Position numbers and translations under genes: made by a program. The notes beneath the pieces are model-generated. The model had not been told where the DNA came from and ran no database searches. It saw only the letters and a program-made list of their open reading frames with translations. 64,000 bases of DNA. It comes from Streptomyces albogriseolus (lineage in GTDB: Bacteria > Actinomycetota > Actinomycetes > Streptomycetales > Streptomycetaceae). The stretch covers positions 62,001 to 126,000 of the forward strand of contig BMVA01000004.1 of assembly GCA_014650475.1 (NCBI GenBank). The letters are read 5' to 3'. Every line of letters starts with the position of its first letter. Positions within the stretch are counted from its first letter, which is position 1. Positions 23,087 through 32,340 of this stretch are shown piece by piece.

Positions 23087-25459
23087 TCAGGCGTCGCCGA
23101 GGGTGTCCAGGCCGGTGAGCGCGCCGACCGGATCGGGGTCGGGGGTGCCGCGCGGCCACCAGTCGTCCTGGCCGGGCTCCGACTCGTACGCGTACCAGAG
23201 GTGGTCGCGGCCGAGACGGAGCTGGACATGGCCGCGGGGGTGGGTGAGGCGGTTGCGCCACGGCCGGAAGGCGGGGAGGTCCGCCGCGAGCAGCAGCGGG
23301 CGGGCGCGGTCGAAGCGGCCGGCCGGCGGGTCCCACGGCTCCTCCAGTACGGCCAGTCCGCCCGGGCCGCCCTGCCGCCACGCGGCGACCGCGCGCGCCA
23401 GGTCGCCGGGCGTACGGCCGGCCGCCCGGGCGAGGGACGCGTACAGCGCGCGGCTGCCGGCGGTCAGCCCCGAGCCGGGGCGGGCGGCGGCCAGACGCAC
23501 CGCGTCGTGCCACAGGGAGAGCGGGCCGACCGGGTCTCGGCCCGTGGTGAGCAGGGCGTGCGCGCGGGCCGCCGCGTCGGTGGCGAGCTGGTCCAGCGCG
23601 AACGGGTCTGGGCCGCCCGGGGACGCCGGATGGACGGGCGGCTGCTCCGGGTGGGAGGGGGGCGGCAACGGCGTGGGCAGCGGCGGGAGGCCTGGACCGC
23701 GGCGGGACACGGCGTCGGTGGCGCGTATGCCGGGCAGCGGCTCCGGTTCCCGTCCCTGGGCGGCCCGTGCGGCGCGGGCCGCGCTGAGGCGGGACAGCGC
23801 GTCGATCACCTCGCGCTCGCCGCGACCGCGCAGCAGGAGCAGCACGAACGGGTCGGCGTCCAGCAGCCGGGCCGTCTGGTAGCAGAGGGCGGCCGCGTGC
23901 TTGCACGGGTGACCCGAGTCGGGGCAGCTGCAGCGGGGGGCGAGGTCGCCCGGGCCGGGCAGCAGGGGGACGCCGCAGTCGGCGAGGGACTGCGGCATCT
24001 CCTTGTCCAGCAGGGCCGCGATGTGACCTGGGCGGTCGGCGGCGGCGTCCAGGAACCGGTCCCAGTCCTCGTCGTCGAACGTCCGCAGGCGCACCTGTAC
24101 GCGGTAGGGCCGGGGGCGGCTGCCCTGCACGTACGCCAGGACCAGGCCCGGCGTGACGGTGATGGCGTCCACATGCCCCTGCTCGGCGTAGCCGCGTCCG
24201 CGGGCGAGGCGGGCGGGGTCCAGCGCGCCGTCCTCCAGCGCGGTGACCCACGCCCTCCCCCACCAGGTCTCGGCGAAGGGCTCCCCGTCACCGGAGGGGC
24301 GAGGCGGGAACTGCGGGAAGGTACGGCGATGGTCGCCGTCGCGCGCGGGGGCGCCCATCGACGACGGCGCGACCGCCACCTGCTTTGCGGCGGCGTGCGC
24401 GCGTCGGGGGTGTCGCGGGGCGGAGGGGGAGGGAGAGGGAGACGTGGGCGCCGGTTCCTGGCCGGCGGCCGGAGTCGGTTCGGGCGACGTGGGGGTGTCA
24501 GGGTGCTCGGTGGCGGGGGCGTGGCTCGGGGTGCCTGCGGGCAGGGCGGCGTCCGCGTCGGCGGAGGCAGGGGGCGTCGTGTCGGGCATGCGGAAGGCGT
24601 CGGCGAGGGCCTCCCGGATCTCGCGGGCACGGCGGTCGGCGGCGCGGTCGCCTCGGGTGGTGCGCGGCACGCGGGGCGCCGGGTCGCGACGGGGTCGCTT
24701 CGCCGCTTCCACCTGGTCGCGGGCGCGGGCCCGTGCGCGTTCCTCGCGGGCGGCGCGCAACGCCTCGCGTGCGAGGTCTCCGGGGCGGGAGGACGCGCGG
24801 GGCTCCTCGTGGCCGTCCGGGGCGGGGGGCGACGTCCGGTCTGCGGCTCCCGTGGCGGCAACCGACGCGTCGCCACCGCAGGTGGTTCCCTCGGGGCGCG
24901 GCGCGCCGGTCGGGGCCTTGTTCGACGCCGACGCGGCTACGTCCGCCGCGTCGGGCGCTTCTCCCCCGGCGGGCACGACCTCGCTCACCGAGGACGGTGA
25001 CGCCTCACCCACCGCCTCTCCGGAGGAGGGGATGGGCGCGGAGCGTGCCTGCTCAGCGTCCCGCGGCCAGTCGCCCGCCTCTCCCCCGGCGGCCGTGTCC
25101 GAGGTCGCCGGGAGACGACCGGCGTCCGCACCGGACGAGTCCGCCGCAACCCCGCGCCGCTCCCGCAGCGCGCGGTGCAGTGCCTCCCGCGCCGCGTCGG
25201 ACGGGCGGGGCCCCCGGTCGGCCGGGGACGCCGCACCCGTCGGCTCCTCCGCGGACCCCCCGTCCCGGGACGGGGACACCTCTCCTCCCGGCACCCGCTC
25301 CCGCGCCGCGCGCAGCGCCTCCCGCACGTCGGCCGCCGACCCCGTCGGCTCCCCCGGAGCCCCCGCCTCCCCGGCGGGAGACACCGCGCCCCGGGACGGG
25401 GACCCCTCCCGCGCCGCCCGCAGCGCCTCGCGCGCCTCCTCCGACGGACGGGGCGTCAT
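23087..25459 (-). CDS. SWIM zinc-finger protein paired with SNF2 helicase
   Basis: Protein of 790 residues. The C-terminal half has a SWIM zinc finger, RCSCPDSGHPCKHAAALCY (CxC...CxH), likely to bind DNA or partner protein, preceded by the conserved TWWGRAWVTALEDGALD. The N-terminal 370 residues are low-complexity, rich in Ala/Pro/Glu/Arg, with a helical motif REALRAARE recurring four times, plus related copies. This is much longer than SWIM proteins of this type seem to need. The start overlaps the helicase stop by 4 nt (ATGA), so the two are made together and probably interact. Confidence 0.85.
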   Translation of the reverse strand: MTPRPSEEAREALRAAREGSPSRGAVSPAGEAGAPGEPTGSAADVREALRAARERVPGGEVSPSRDGGSAEEPTGAASPADRGPRPSDAAREALHRALRERRGVAADSSGADAGRLPATSDTAAGGEAGDWPRDAEQARSAPIPSSGEAVGEASPSSVSEVVPAGGEAPDAADVAASASNKAPTGAPRPEGTTCGGDASVAATGAADRTSPPAPDGHEEPRASSRPGDLAREALRAAREERARARARDQVEAAKRPRRDPAPRVPRTTRGDRAADRRAREIREALADAFRMPDTTPPASADADAALPAGTPSHAPATEHPDTPTSPEPTPAAGQEPAPTSPSPSPSAPRHPRRAHAAAKQVAVAPSSMGAPARDGDHRRTFPQFPPRPSGDGEPFAETWWGRAWVTALEDGALDPARLARGRGYAEQGHVDAITVTPGLVLAYVQGSRPRPYRVQVRLRTFDDEDWDRFLDAAADRPGHIAALLDKEMPQSLADCGVPLLPGPGDLAPRCSCPDSGHPCKHAAALCYQTARLLDADPFVLLLLRGRGEREVIDALSRLSAARAARAAQGREPEPLPGIRATDAVSRRGPGLPPLPTPLPPPSHPEQPPVHPASPGGPDPFALDQLATDAAARAHALLTTGRDPVGPLSLWHDAVRLAAARPGSGLTAGSRALYASLARAAGRTPGDLARAVAAWRQGGPGGLAVLEEPWDPPAGRFDRARPLLLAADLPAFRPWRNRLTHPRGHVQLRLGRDHLWYAYESEPGQDDWWPRGTPDPDPVGALTGLDTLGDA

Positions 25460-28320
25460 GTCGTCCTCCTGAGGGACACCAGGTCGGACAGCTCGCGGTC
25501 GGTGAGTTCCGTGAGGGCGGACTCGCCCGAGCCGAGGATCGCGTCGGCGAGGGCCCGCTTGGACTGGAGCATCTCGGCGATGCGGTCCTCCACCGTTCCC
25601 TCGGTGACCAGCCGGTGGACCTGGACGGGCTGGGTCTGGCCGATGCGGTACGCGCGGTCGGTGGCCTGTTCCTCCACCGCCGGGTTCCACCAGCGGTCGA
25701 AGTGGACGACGTGCCCCGCGCGGGTGAGGTTGAGGCCGGTGCCGGCCGCCTTGAGGGACAGCACGAGCACCGGGACCGCGCCGCTCTGGAAGCGGTCCAC
25801 CATCCGCTCCCGCTCGGGCACCGGCGTCCCGCCGTGCAGCAGGTCGACCGGGACGGCGTGCTCGGCGAGGTGGCGGGTGATCAGGCGGGCCATGCCCACG
25901 TACTGGGTGAAGACGAGGGCCGAGTTGTCCTCGGCGAGCACCGTGTCCAGCAGCTCGTCGAGCAGGGCGAGTTTGCCGGAGCGGGCGGCGAGGCGGTCGC
26001 CGGCCGGGGCGTGCTCCTCCTTGAGGTACAGCGCGGGGTGGTCGCAGATCTGCTTCAGCGAGGTCAGCAGCTTCAGCACCAGACCGCGGCGCCCCATCCC
26101 CTGCGCGGTCTCGATGGCGGTCATCGACTCGCGCACCACCGCCTCGTACAGCGCGGCCTGTTCGCGGGTGAGCGGCACCGGGTGGTCCGTCTCCGTCTTG
26201 GGCGGCAGCTCGGGGACGATTCCCGGGTCGGACTTCTTGCGGCGGAGCAGGAACGGGCGGACCAGGCGGGCCAGCCGCTCGACCGCCTGCTCGTCCTCGC
26301 CGGTCTCCACCGCACGCGCATGGCGGGCGCGGAAGGACTTGAGGGGGCCGAGGAGGCCGGGGGTGGTCCAGTCGAGGAGGGCCCACAGCTCGGAGAGGTT
26401 GTTCTCCACGGGCGTGCCGGTGAGGGCCACCCGGGCCGGCGCGGGGATGGTGCGCAGGGCCTTGGCGGTCGCCGAGTGCGGGTTCTTCACGTGCTGCGCC
26501 TCGTCTGCGACGACCATGCCCCACCGCTGCTCCGCCAGGGTGGGCGCGGCGGAGCGCATGGTGCCGTAGGTGGTGAGGACGAAGCCGCCGTCCAGCCCGT
26601 CGAGGGTGCGGTCGGGGCCGTGGAAGCGGCGTACGGGCACGCCGGGGGCGAACCGGGTGATCTCCCGCTGCCAGTTGCCGAGCAGGGAGGCGGGGCAGAC
26701 CACCAGGGTGGGTTCGCGGCGGGCACGCTCGAGGTGCAGGGCGATGAGGGTGACGGTCTTGCCGAGGCCCATGTCGTCGGCGAGGCAGCCGCCCAGGCCG
26801 AGGGAGGTCATGAGGTCCAGCCAGGCCAGACCGCGGAGCTGGTAGTCGCGCAGGGTGGCGTCGAGGCCGGGCGGGGGCGCGGCGGGCCGCACGCCGGCGG
26901 TCAGGCGGTCGCGAAGGACGGCCAGCGCCCCGGCGGGCACCGCCTCCACCGTCTCGCCGTCGACCTCCGCCTCCCCGGTGAGGGCGACGGACAGCGCGTC
27001 GACGGGGTCGAGCAGCCCCAGGTCGCGTTTGCGGGCCTTGCGGACGAGGGCGGGGTCGACCAGCACCCACTGGTCGCGCAGCCGGACAACCGGGCGGTGC
27101 GCCTCGGCCAGGGCGTCCATCTCGGCCTCGGTCAGCGGGTCGCCGCCCAGGGCGATCTGCCAGCCGAACCGCAGCAGGTCCTCGCTCTCGAAGAAGCCGG
27201 TGCCGTCGGTCGCCGAGCCGGGGGCGGGCCGGACGACGGCCGTGGCGGTGAGGTCCTGGGCGAGGTCGCGCGGCCAGTGCACGGCGACCCCGGCCGCCGC
27301 GAGCCGGGTGGCCGCCACGCCGAGCAGGTCGCTCAACTCGTCCTCGGACAGCGCCAGTACGTCCGGCACGTCCTGGTCGGCGAGCCGGTCGAGCGGGGGC
27401 CAGACGCGGGCGGCGCGGCGCACGGCCAGGGCGGCGTCCACGCGCGCGCGGGGCCCGAAGCCGTGGTCCGCCTCGCCCGACCACAGGGCCGCCGCGTCGG
27501 CCACGAGCGTCGGGTCGGACAGGCTGTGCACCTGCACGATCGCGGCGCCCGCGCCGCGCGCGCCGCCGTCTTCGCCGCCCGCGGTCCCCCCGGCGTCGAA
27601 GAGGTCGTGCGCGGACAGGTCCAGGCGGAGCGAGATCCGTACGCCGGCGTCCATGCCGGCGGCGACCTCGGCGGCCCAGTCCCGGGCGTCCGGAAGCCGT
27701 TGGGGCCGCCGCGCGGCGAACGCCGGCCCGGAGGCGTAGGGCGCGGCGGGCGTGCGGGGCAGGGTGTCGGCGACCGCGTCCAGGAAGGCGCGGACCAGCG
27801 CCTCCGGCTGGGGCAGGCGCAGGGGGCCCGGGCCGGGCAGCGGCACCGCGTGTCCCTCGTACGGGAGGGCGGCGGCCACCGCGCGCAGGTGTCCCACGTC
27901 GTCCGGTTCGAGCGGGCCGGCGCGCCAGGCGTCGTAGCCCTCGGCGGTGAGGCCGGGCAGCAGGCGGCCCCGGGCGGTGAGCCGCAGGGCGTGCAGGGCG
28001 GCGGCGCCCCAGCAGGCGGTGGCCGGGTGGGCCGCCGGATCGTGCCGGGCGCGGACCAGCAGGGGCAGGGCCTCGTCCACGGGCAGGGCCAGCGCGGGGA
28101 CGGTACGGCGGCGCACGCCCGCGCCGTGGGGGCGTACGACGGTGAGGTCCGTGCGCCGGGCGCCCGCGGCCTCCGGGGGGATGTCCGCGCCCTCGGGGTC
28201 GTAGAAGGCGATCCTCCCGTCGCGTGGGAGGGGTGCGGGAAGGAACACGGCCGGCAGCGACGACGCGACGAGCCCGTCGGCCGTCACGGCGCCCTCGGCC
28301 GTCACCGTCGCCTCGCCCAT
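25456..28320 (-). CDS. SNF2-family DEAD-like helicase
   Basis: Swi2/Snf2-type dsDNA translocase of 954 residues. The ATPase core fills the C-terminal half: motif I LADDMGLGKTVTLIALHLER, motif II VADEAQHVKNP, motif III ALTGTPVENN, and the helicase C block HGGTPVPERERMVDRFQ with AGTGLNLTRAG and DRAYRIGQTQPVQVHRL. The N-terminal 440 residues are the SNF2_N-associated region common in bacterial homologues. The ATG at 28320 is preferred: GGAGGT lies 10 nt upstream, and the earlier GTG (28332) lies inside that site. It forms a two-gene operon with the SWIM protein. A role in genome maintenance is inferred. Confidence 0.93.
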   Translation of the reverse strand: MGEATVTAEGAVTADGLVASSLPAVFLPAPLPRDGRIAFYDPEGADIPPEAAGARRTDLTVVRPHGAGVRRRTVPALALPVDEALPLLVRARHDPAAHPATACWGAAALHALRLTARGRLLPGLTAEGYDAWRAGPLEPDDVGHLRAVAAALPYEGHAVPLPGPGPLRLPQPEALVRAFLDAVADTLPRTPAAPYASGPAFAARRPQRLPDARDWAAEVAAGMDAGVRISLRLDLSAHDLFDAGGTAGGEDGGARGAGAAIVQVHSLSDPTLVADAAALWSGEADHGFGPRARVDAALAVRRAARVWPPLDRLADQDVPDVLALSEDELSDLLGVAATRLAAAGVAVHWPRDLAQDLTATAVVRPAPGSATDGTGFFESEDLLRFGWQIALGGDPLTEAEMDALAEAHRPVVRLRDQWVLVDPALVRKARKRDLGLLDPVDALSVALTGEAEVDGETVEAVPAGALAVLRDRLTAGVRPAAPPPGLDATLRDYQLRGLAWLDLMTSLGLGGCLADDMGLGKTVTLIALHLERARREPTLVVCPASLLGNWQREITRFAPGVPVRRFHGPDRTLDGLDGGFVLTTYGTMRSAAPTLAEQRWGMVVADEAQHVKNPHSATAKALRTIPAPARVALTGTPVENNLSELWALLDWTTPGLLGPLKSFRARHARAVETGEDEQAVERLARLVRPFLLRRKKSDPGIVPELPPKTETDHPVPLTREQAALYEAVVRESMTAIETAQGMGRRGLVLKLLTSLKQICDHPALYLKEEHAPAGDRLAARSGKLALLDELLDTVLAEDNSALVFTQYVGMARLITRHLAEHAVPVDLLHGGTPVPERERMVDRFQSGAVPVLVLSLKAAGTGLNLTRAGHVVHFDRWWNPAVEEQATDRAYRIGQTQPVQVHRLVTEGTVEDRIAEMLQSKRALADAILGSGESALTELTDRELSDLVSLRRTT

Positions 28321-28406
28321 ACGCCTTGTCACCTCCCCGCCCGTCCGTCGGGCCAGTCGTCTTCGACTCTACGGGCGGGGTCCGACAATCGGCTCCGGCG
28401 GCCGGG

Positions 28407-29003
28407 TCAGGGCACGGTGCGGGCCACGACGTACACGCGCGGGTAGCCGGGTTTGTCGTGGTTGACGACGACGTCGTGCGTGGGCGCGGGGTTCTTCTGC
28501 TCGTGCACCAGACCGGACCAGGTGCCGGGGCCGTCGAAGGTCCAGCCGGTGACGTCGCGGTCGCGCTCGCCGATGGGGAGGCGGTCCTTCTTCAGGTCCT
28601 TCTCCGACATGCCCATGCTGGTGAGGAAGGCGGTCAGGCCCGCGTCGCTGGTCTCGAACTCGACGTAGAGGCGGCTGGTCTTCCAGTTGTTCGTCTCGTA
28701 CGAGGCGACCCACCAGGCCGGGTGGGGCACCGGCACCTGGTAGATGCGGCGCTGGAGCTTGGACGGCCAGCCCTCGGTGAGGCCGGTCGCCGAGTACTTC
28801 GCCTCCTTGTCCTTGCCGCTGGCCCGGCTCTGGTTGGCGGAGATCACCAGGTAGCCGGCCGGGACGCCGATGAGCAGGACGATGATCAGCAGGGTGAGGG
28901 CGCGGCGGCGGATCATGTGCCGCCGGTCCTCACCGGGGTGCGCCCCGCCCTGCCCGTCGGGGCGGCCGGGGTCGGTCGTCAGCGGAGGAAGCTCGTCCGT
29001 CAC
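28407..29003 (-). CDS. Membrane-anchored protein of unknown function
   Basis: Protein of 198 residues. A short acidic cytoplasmic N-terminus and RRRALTLLIIVLLIGVPAGY, one transmembrane helix at about 30-52, lead to an extracytoplasmic domain. That domain contains RRIYQVPVPHPAWWVASYE, WTFDGPGTWSGLVHEQKNP and YPRVYVVAR. I do not recognise a family. The GTG at 29003 overlaps the stop of the ROK kinase gene by 4 nt, so it belongs to the kinase operon and may be co-regulated by the GntR protein. Confidence 0.75.
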   Translation of the reverse strand: MTDELPPLTTDPGRPDGQGGAHPGEDRRHMIRRRALTLLIIVLLIGVPAGYLVISANQSRASGKDKEAKYSATGLTEGWPSKLQRRIYQVPVPHPAWWVASYETNNWKTSRLYVEFETSDAGLTAFLTSMGMSEKDLKKDRLPIGERDRDVTGWTFDGPGTWSGLVHEQKNPAPTHDVVVNHDKPGYPRVYVVARTVP

Positions 29004-30148
29004 AGCGACTCCGAGGTGGAACGGCGGGCCCCCGCGAACCGCTCGTAGCGTTCGTACCGCTCGACCCGGCGGCGCTTGGCGCGGCGGAAGCGGCGGGCGA
29101 CCAGCCGGGCCAGGTCGGCGGCGCCGACCATGCCGGCCTCGGGGCCGAGCTGGGCGCGCACGACGCGGGCCTCCGGGCGGTAGCCGCGCCCGGTGAGGTG
29201 CCGCTTGAAGGCGTCCCGGGCGGGGCCGATGAGCAGGTCGTCGGCCGCGGAGACGCCGCCGCCGATGACGAAGCAGGAGGGGTCGAGGGCGGCGGCCAGG
29301 TTGGCGATGCCGACGCCGAGCCACTGGCCGATGTCCTGGAGCAGCTCGATGCACATGGCGTCGCCCTCGCGGGCCAGCTCGGTGATCATCGGGCCGCTGA
29401 TGTCGCCGATGTTGCCCTTGACGTGCTCGATGATCCCGTAGGCGACCGGGGAGTCGGCGGCGGCCAGTTCGCGCGCCTCGCGCACCAGCGCGTTGCCGGA
29501 GCTGTACTGCTCCCAGCAGCCGCGGTTGCCGCAGGGGCAGCGGTGTCCGCCGGGGACGACCTGCATGTGGCCGAACTCGCCGGCGACGCCGTACTTGCCG
29601 CGCTTGACCTGGCCGTCCTCGAGGATGGCGCCGCCGATGCCGGTGCCGAGGGTGATCATGACGAGGTTGTCCTCGCCGCGTCCGGCGCCGAAGCGCCATT
29701 CGGCCCAGGCGGCGGAGTTCGCGTCGTTGTCGACGAGGACCGGGACGGCGAGGCGGCCGGCGAGACGGTCGCGCAGGGGTTCGTTGCGCCAGGACAGGTG
29801 GGGGGCGAAGAGCACCCGGTTGCGGTCGGCGTCGACCCAGCCGGCCGCGCCGATGCCGACGGCGTGGACGTCGTGCCGGTCGGACAGGTCCAGCACGAGC
29901 TCCACGATGGTGTCCTCGACGACCTTCGGGCTCTTGGACTTGTCGGGGGTCTCCGTGCGGAGCTTCTCCAGGATGTTGCCGTCGGCGTCCACGACGCCCG
30001 CCATCACTTTGGTGCCGCCGATGTCGATGCCCACGGTCGGCACCCGGGGCGCCGACAGGTGGGAGCGGCGCTCCCGCGTGCCGACCGTTCTCAGGACGGT
30101 CGCGCGCCGGGAGCCGATGGGGGCGGTGAAGTCGCGGTAGGTGCTCAT
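29000..30148 (-). CDS. ROK-family sugar kinase
   Basis: Cytoplasmic kinase of 382 residues, probably ATP-dependent glucokinase-type. It has the phosphate motif VGIDIGGTKVMAGVV, the catalytic Asp in VLVDNDANSAAWAE, ITLGTGIGGAI, and the ROK zinc motif GHRCPCGNRGCWEQ. It carries an N-terminal extension of about 35 residues and a basic C-terminal tail (RRRVERYERYERF) absent from GlkA-type enzymes. A palindrome matching that upstream of the GntR neighbour lies over its promoter. The sugar is unknown; the neighbouring inositol-dehydrogenase-like gene hints at polyol or sugar catabolism. Confidence 0.88.
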   Translation of the reverse strand: MSTYRDFTAPIGSRRATVLRTVGTRERRSHLSAPRVPTVGIDIGGTKVMAGVVDADGNILEKLRTETPDKSKSPKVVEDTIVELVLDLSDRHDVHAVGIGAAGWVDADRNRVLFAPHLSWRNEPLRDRLAGRLAVPVLVDNDANSAAWAEWRFGAGRGEDNLVMITLGTGIGGAILEDGQVKRGKYGVAGEFGHMQVVPGGHRCPCGNRGCWEQYSSGNALVREARELAAADSPVAYGIIEHVKGNIGDISGPMITELAREGDAMCIELLQDIGQWLGVGIANLAAALDPSCFVIGGGVSAADDLLIGPARDAFKRHLTGRGYRPEARVVRAQLGPEAGMVGAADLARLVARRFRRAKRRRVERYERYERFAGARRSTSESL

Positions 30149-30280
30149 CGGGTGCGATTGTGCCGCACGGGTGCCCCGATCGCGGTACCGGGCAGGTGAC
30201 GGCGTTCGTCGGATCCGGCGCCGGACGCGGGTGGAGGCGGGCCCTCCGCCGTTCGCGTCCGCACCGGTCGCCGTGCTCCC

Positions 30281-30320
30281 ACCGTACGCCCGCGGACCGC
30301 GTCACATTGTCCGGACAATG
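30281..30320 (-). promoter_or_regulatory. ROK operon promoter with GntR operator
   Basis: CATTGTCCGGACAATG at 30305-30320 is a perfect 16-bp palindrome. A -10-like TACGGT is read on the reverse strand at 30281-30286, which places the palindrome over the -35 region. Its core TGTCCGGACA is repeated exactly at 31209-31218 beside the GntR gene. Confidence 0.7.
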
Positions 30321-30393
30321 CGACGACCGGGCGTCGGCGGCACGGCGGACCGGGCGTGCGAGGCGCGGCTCGGTCGGGCATCCGGGGCGCGGC

Positions 30394-31158
30394 TCAGTTC
30401 CGTACGAGCAACTGGAACTCGAAGGAGTACCGCGAGGGCCGGTAGGTGTGCGTGCCGTACTCCACCGCGCGGCCGGTGTCGTCGAAGGTGACCCGCTGCA
30501 TGGTGAGCAGCGGGGCGCCGGGCTGTTCGCGCAGCCGCTCGGCCTCGACGGCGGTGGCGGCCCGCGCGCCGATGGTCTGGCGGGCGCTGTGCAGGGTGAT
30601 CCCGGCGGCCCGCATCAGCCGGTACAGGCCGGTGGCCTCGAGCTGGCCGGTGTCCAGGTCGAGCAGGCCGGACGGGAGGTAGTTGCACAGGTACGCGATG
30701 GGCTCGCCGTGCGCGGAGCGCAGCCGCTCGATGCGGTGCACCTCGCCGCCCTCGGTCACCCCGAGCGCGGCGGCGACCTCGGCGGACGCGGCGACCACGG
30801 TGTTGACCAGCACGGTCGTGGTGGGGCGCTGGCCGGCGGACTCCAGGTCGTCGTAGAGGCTGCTCAGCTCCAGCGGGCGTCTGACCTTGCTGTGCACGAC
30901 CTGGGTGCCGACGCCCCGGCGGCGCACCAGCAGGCCCTTGTCGACGAGCGACTGGATGGCCTGGCGGACGGTCGGCCGGGACAGGCCGAGGCGCGCGGCC
31001 AGCTCGATCTCGTTGCCCAGCAGGGTGCCGGGGGTGAGGGTGCCGTGCTCGATGGCGGACTCCAGCTGCTGGGCCAGCTGGAAGTACAACGGCACGGGGG
31101 AGCCGCGGTCCACGCTCAGGTCCAGCCGCACGGTCGGGTCCACTTCTGGTTTCGGCAC
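30394..31158 (-). CDS. GntR/HutC-family repressor with UTRA domain
   Basis: Regulator of 254 residues: GntR winged helix (LYFQLAQQLESAIEHGTL, LSRPTVRQAIQSLVDKGLLV) and a UTRA sensor domain (about 95-245), in which small effectors such as sugar phosphates bind. The GTG at 31158 has no clear ribosome site, but a TACGCT -10-like hexamer lies 6 nt before it, so the mRNA may be leaderless. Likely targets are the divergent dehydrogenase and the downstream ROK operon, because both carry TGTCCGGACA palindromes. Confidence 0.88.
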   Translation of the reverse strand: MPKPEVDPTVRLDLSVDRGSPVPLYFQLAQQLESAIEHGTLTPGTLLGNEIELAARLGLSRPTVRQAIQSLVDKGLLVRRRGVGTQVVHSKVRRPLELSSLYDDLESAGQRPTTTVLVNTVVAASAEVAAALGVTEGGEVHRIERLRSAHGEPIAYLCNYLPSGLLDLDTGQLEATGLYRLMRAAGITLHSARQTIGARAATAVEAERLREQPGAPLLTMQRVTFDDTGRAVEYGTHTYRPSRYSFEFQLLVRN

Positions 31159-31208
31159 GGTGCGAGCGTATCCGCGTGGGCTGTTGACGGGAAGTCGTGT
31201 AGTTCGGT

Positions 31209-31253
31209 TGTCCGGACATACGCATTGACAGGGAGCGGCGCGAGCCCCACTTT
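31209..31253 (+). promoter_or_regulatory. GntR operator and leaderless promoter of the dehydrogenase gene
   Basis: The palindrome TGTCCGGACA (31209-31218) is followed by TTGACA (31225-31230), 17 bp, CACTTT (31248-31253). The ATG begins at 31260, 6 nt after the -10, and no ribosome site is present, so translation probably starts at or next to the 5' end of the mRNA. Confidence 0.65.
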
Positions 31254-31259
31254 GTTTCC

Positions 31260-32282
31260 ATGCGCATCGGGGTCATCGGTACGGGCCGTATCGGCACCAT
31301 TCACGCCCACACACTCAGCAGGCACCACGAGGTCGGATCCCTGATTCTCACGGACGTCGATCCGGCGCGGGCCCAGGCCCTCGCCCACCGGCTCGGCGAG
31401 ACGGCGGCCCCGGGGGTGGACGAGATCTACACCTGGGGCGTCGACGCCGTGGTGATCACCACGGCCACCTCCGCCCACGCGGACCTGATCGCGCGGGCGG
31501 CGCGCGCGGGTCTGCCGGTCTTCTGCGAGAAGCCCATCGCCCTGGACGTGGCGGGCACGTTACAGGCGATCACGGAGGTGGAGACCGCCGGGACGGTGCT
31601 GCAGATGGGCTTCCAGCGGCGGTTCGACCGGGGCTACACGGGCGCCCGTGAGGCGGTACGGGCGGGCAGGCTGGGGCGGCTGCACACGGTGCGGGCGACG
31701 ACCAGCGAGGCGGAGCCGCCGGACCCCGCTCACCTGGCGCAGTCGGGCGGGCTGTACCGGGACACGCTCATCCACGACTTCGACATCCTGCGCTGGGTGA
31801 CCGGCCGGGAGGTCGTCGACGTGTACGCCACCGGGTCGGACGCGGGGCCCCAGATGTTCCGCGAGGCGGGCGACGTCGACACCGGCGCGGTGCTGCTCAC
31901 CCTCGACGACGGCACCCTCGCCACCGTCACCGGGACCCGGATGAACGGCGCCGGCTACGACGTGCGCATGGAACTCGCCGGGGAGCGCGACCAGATCGTG
32001 GTCGGCCTCGACGACCGTACGCCCATCGCGTCCACCGAGCCGACGGGGCCGCCCGCCGCGGACAAGCCGTGGACCGGCTTCCTGGAACGGTTCGGACCCG
32101 CCTACGAGGCCGAACTGATCGCGTTCGTCGAGGTGGTGCGGGGCGAGCGGCCCAACCCCTGCGACGGCCGTGAGGCCCTGCGGGCGCTGGTGATCGCGGA
32201 GGCGTGCGAGAGGTCGCGGCGCGAACGCAGACCCGTCCGGCCTGCGGAACTTCTGGGCGGCGCCCAGGAGGCGCTGACGTGA
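31260..32282 (+). CDS. Gfo/Idh/MocA-family oxidoreductase, inositol 2-dehydrogenase-like
   Basis: NAD(P)-dependent dehydrogenase of 340 residues. It has an N-terminal Rossmann motif (IGVIGTGRIGTIHAHTL), the EKP signature (VFCEKPIALDV) with the catalytic-region Lys, MGFQRRFDRGY, and the C-terminal GGLYRDTLIHDFDILRW block typical of myo-inositol dehydrogenases. The exact substrate could be another polyol or sugar. Transcription appears leaderless. It is controlled by the divergent GntR protein through the palindrome just upstream of its -35. Confidence 0.9.
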   Translation: MRIGVIGTGRIGTIHAHTLSRHHEVGSLILTDVDPARAQALAHRLGETAAPGVDEIYTWGVDAVVITTATSAHADLIARAARAGLPVFCEKPIALDVAGTLQAITEVETAGTVLQMGFQRRFDRGYTGAREAVRAGRLGRLHTVRATTSEAEPPDPAHLAQSGGLYRDTLIHDFDILRWVTGREVVDVYATGSDAGPQMFREAGDVDTGAVLLTLDDGTLATVTGTRMNGAGYDVRMELAGERDQIVVGLDDRTPIASTEPTGPPAADKPWTGFLERFGPAYEAELIAFVEVVRGERPNPCDGREALRALVIAEACERSRRERRPVRPAELLGGAQEALT

Positions 32283-32287
32283 GACTC

Positions 32288-32311
32288 GGGGGGTGTCGGG
32301 TGACACCCCCC
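32288..32311. terminator. Strong hairpin terminator
   Basis: GGGGGGTGTC-GGGT-GACACCCCCC is a perfect 10-bp stem with a 4-nt loop between the converging dehydrogenase and thioesterase genes. It can act in both directions. Confidence 0.8.
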
Positions 32312-32340
32312 TGATGACGTGATGCCTATCTATGGCGTCC

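Noticed and set aside
23087-28320. Calling the SNF2/SWIM pair a phage-defence system
   Set aside because: No methyltransferase, nuclease or other defence gene is adjacent, and this pair is common in actinobacterial genomes.
24385-28446. A 1353-codon plus-strand open frame opposite the SWIM and SNF2 genes
   Set aside because: Its composition is that of a complement frame, while the reverse strand carries clear SNF2 and SWIM motifs.
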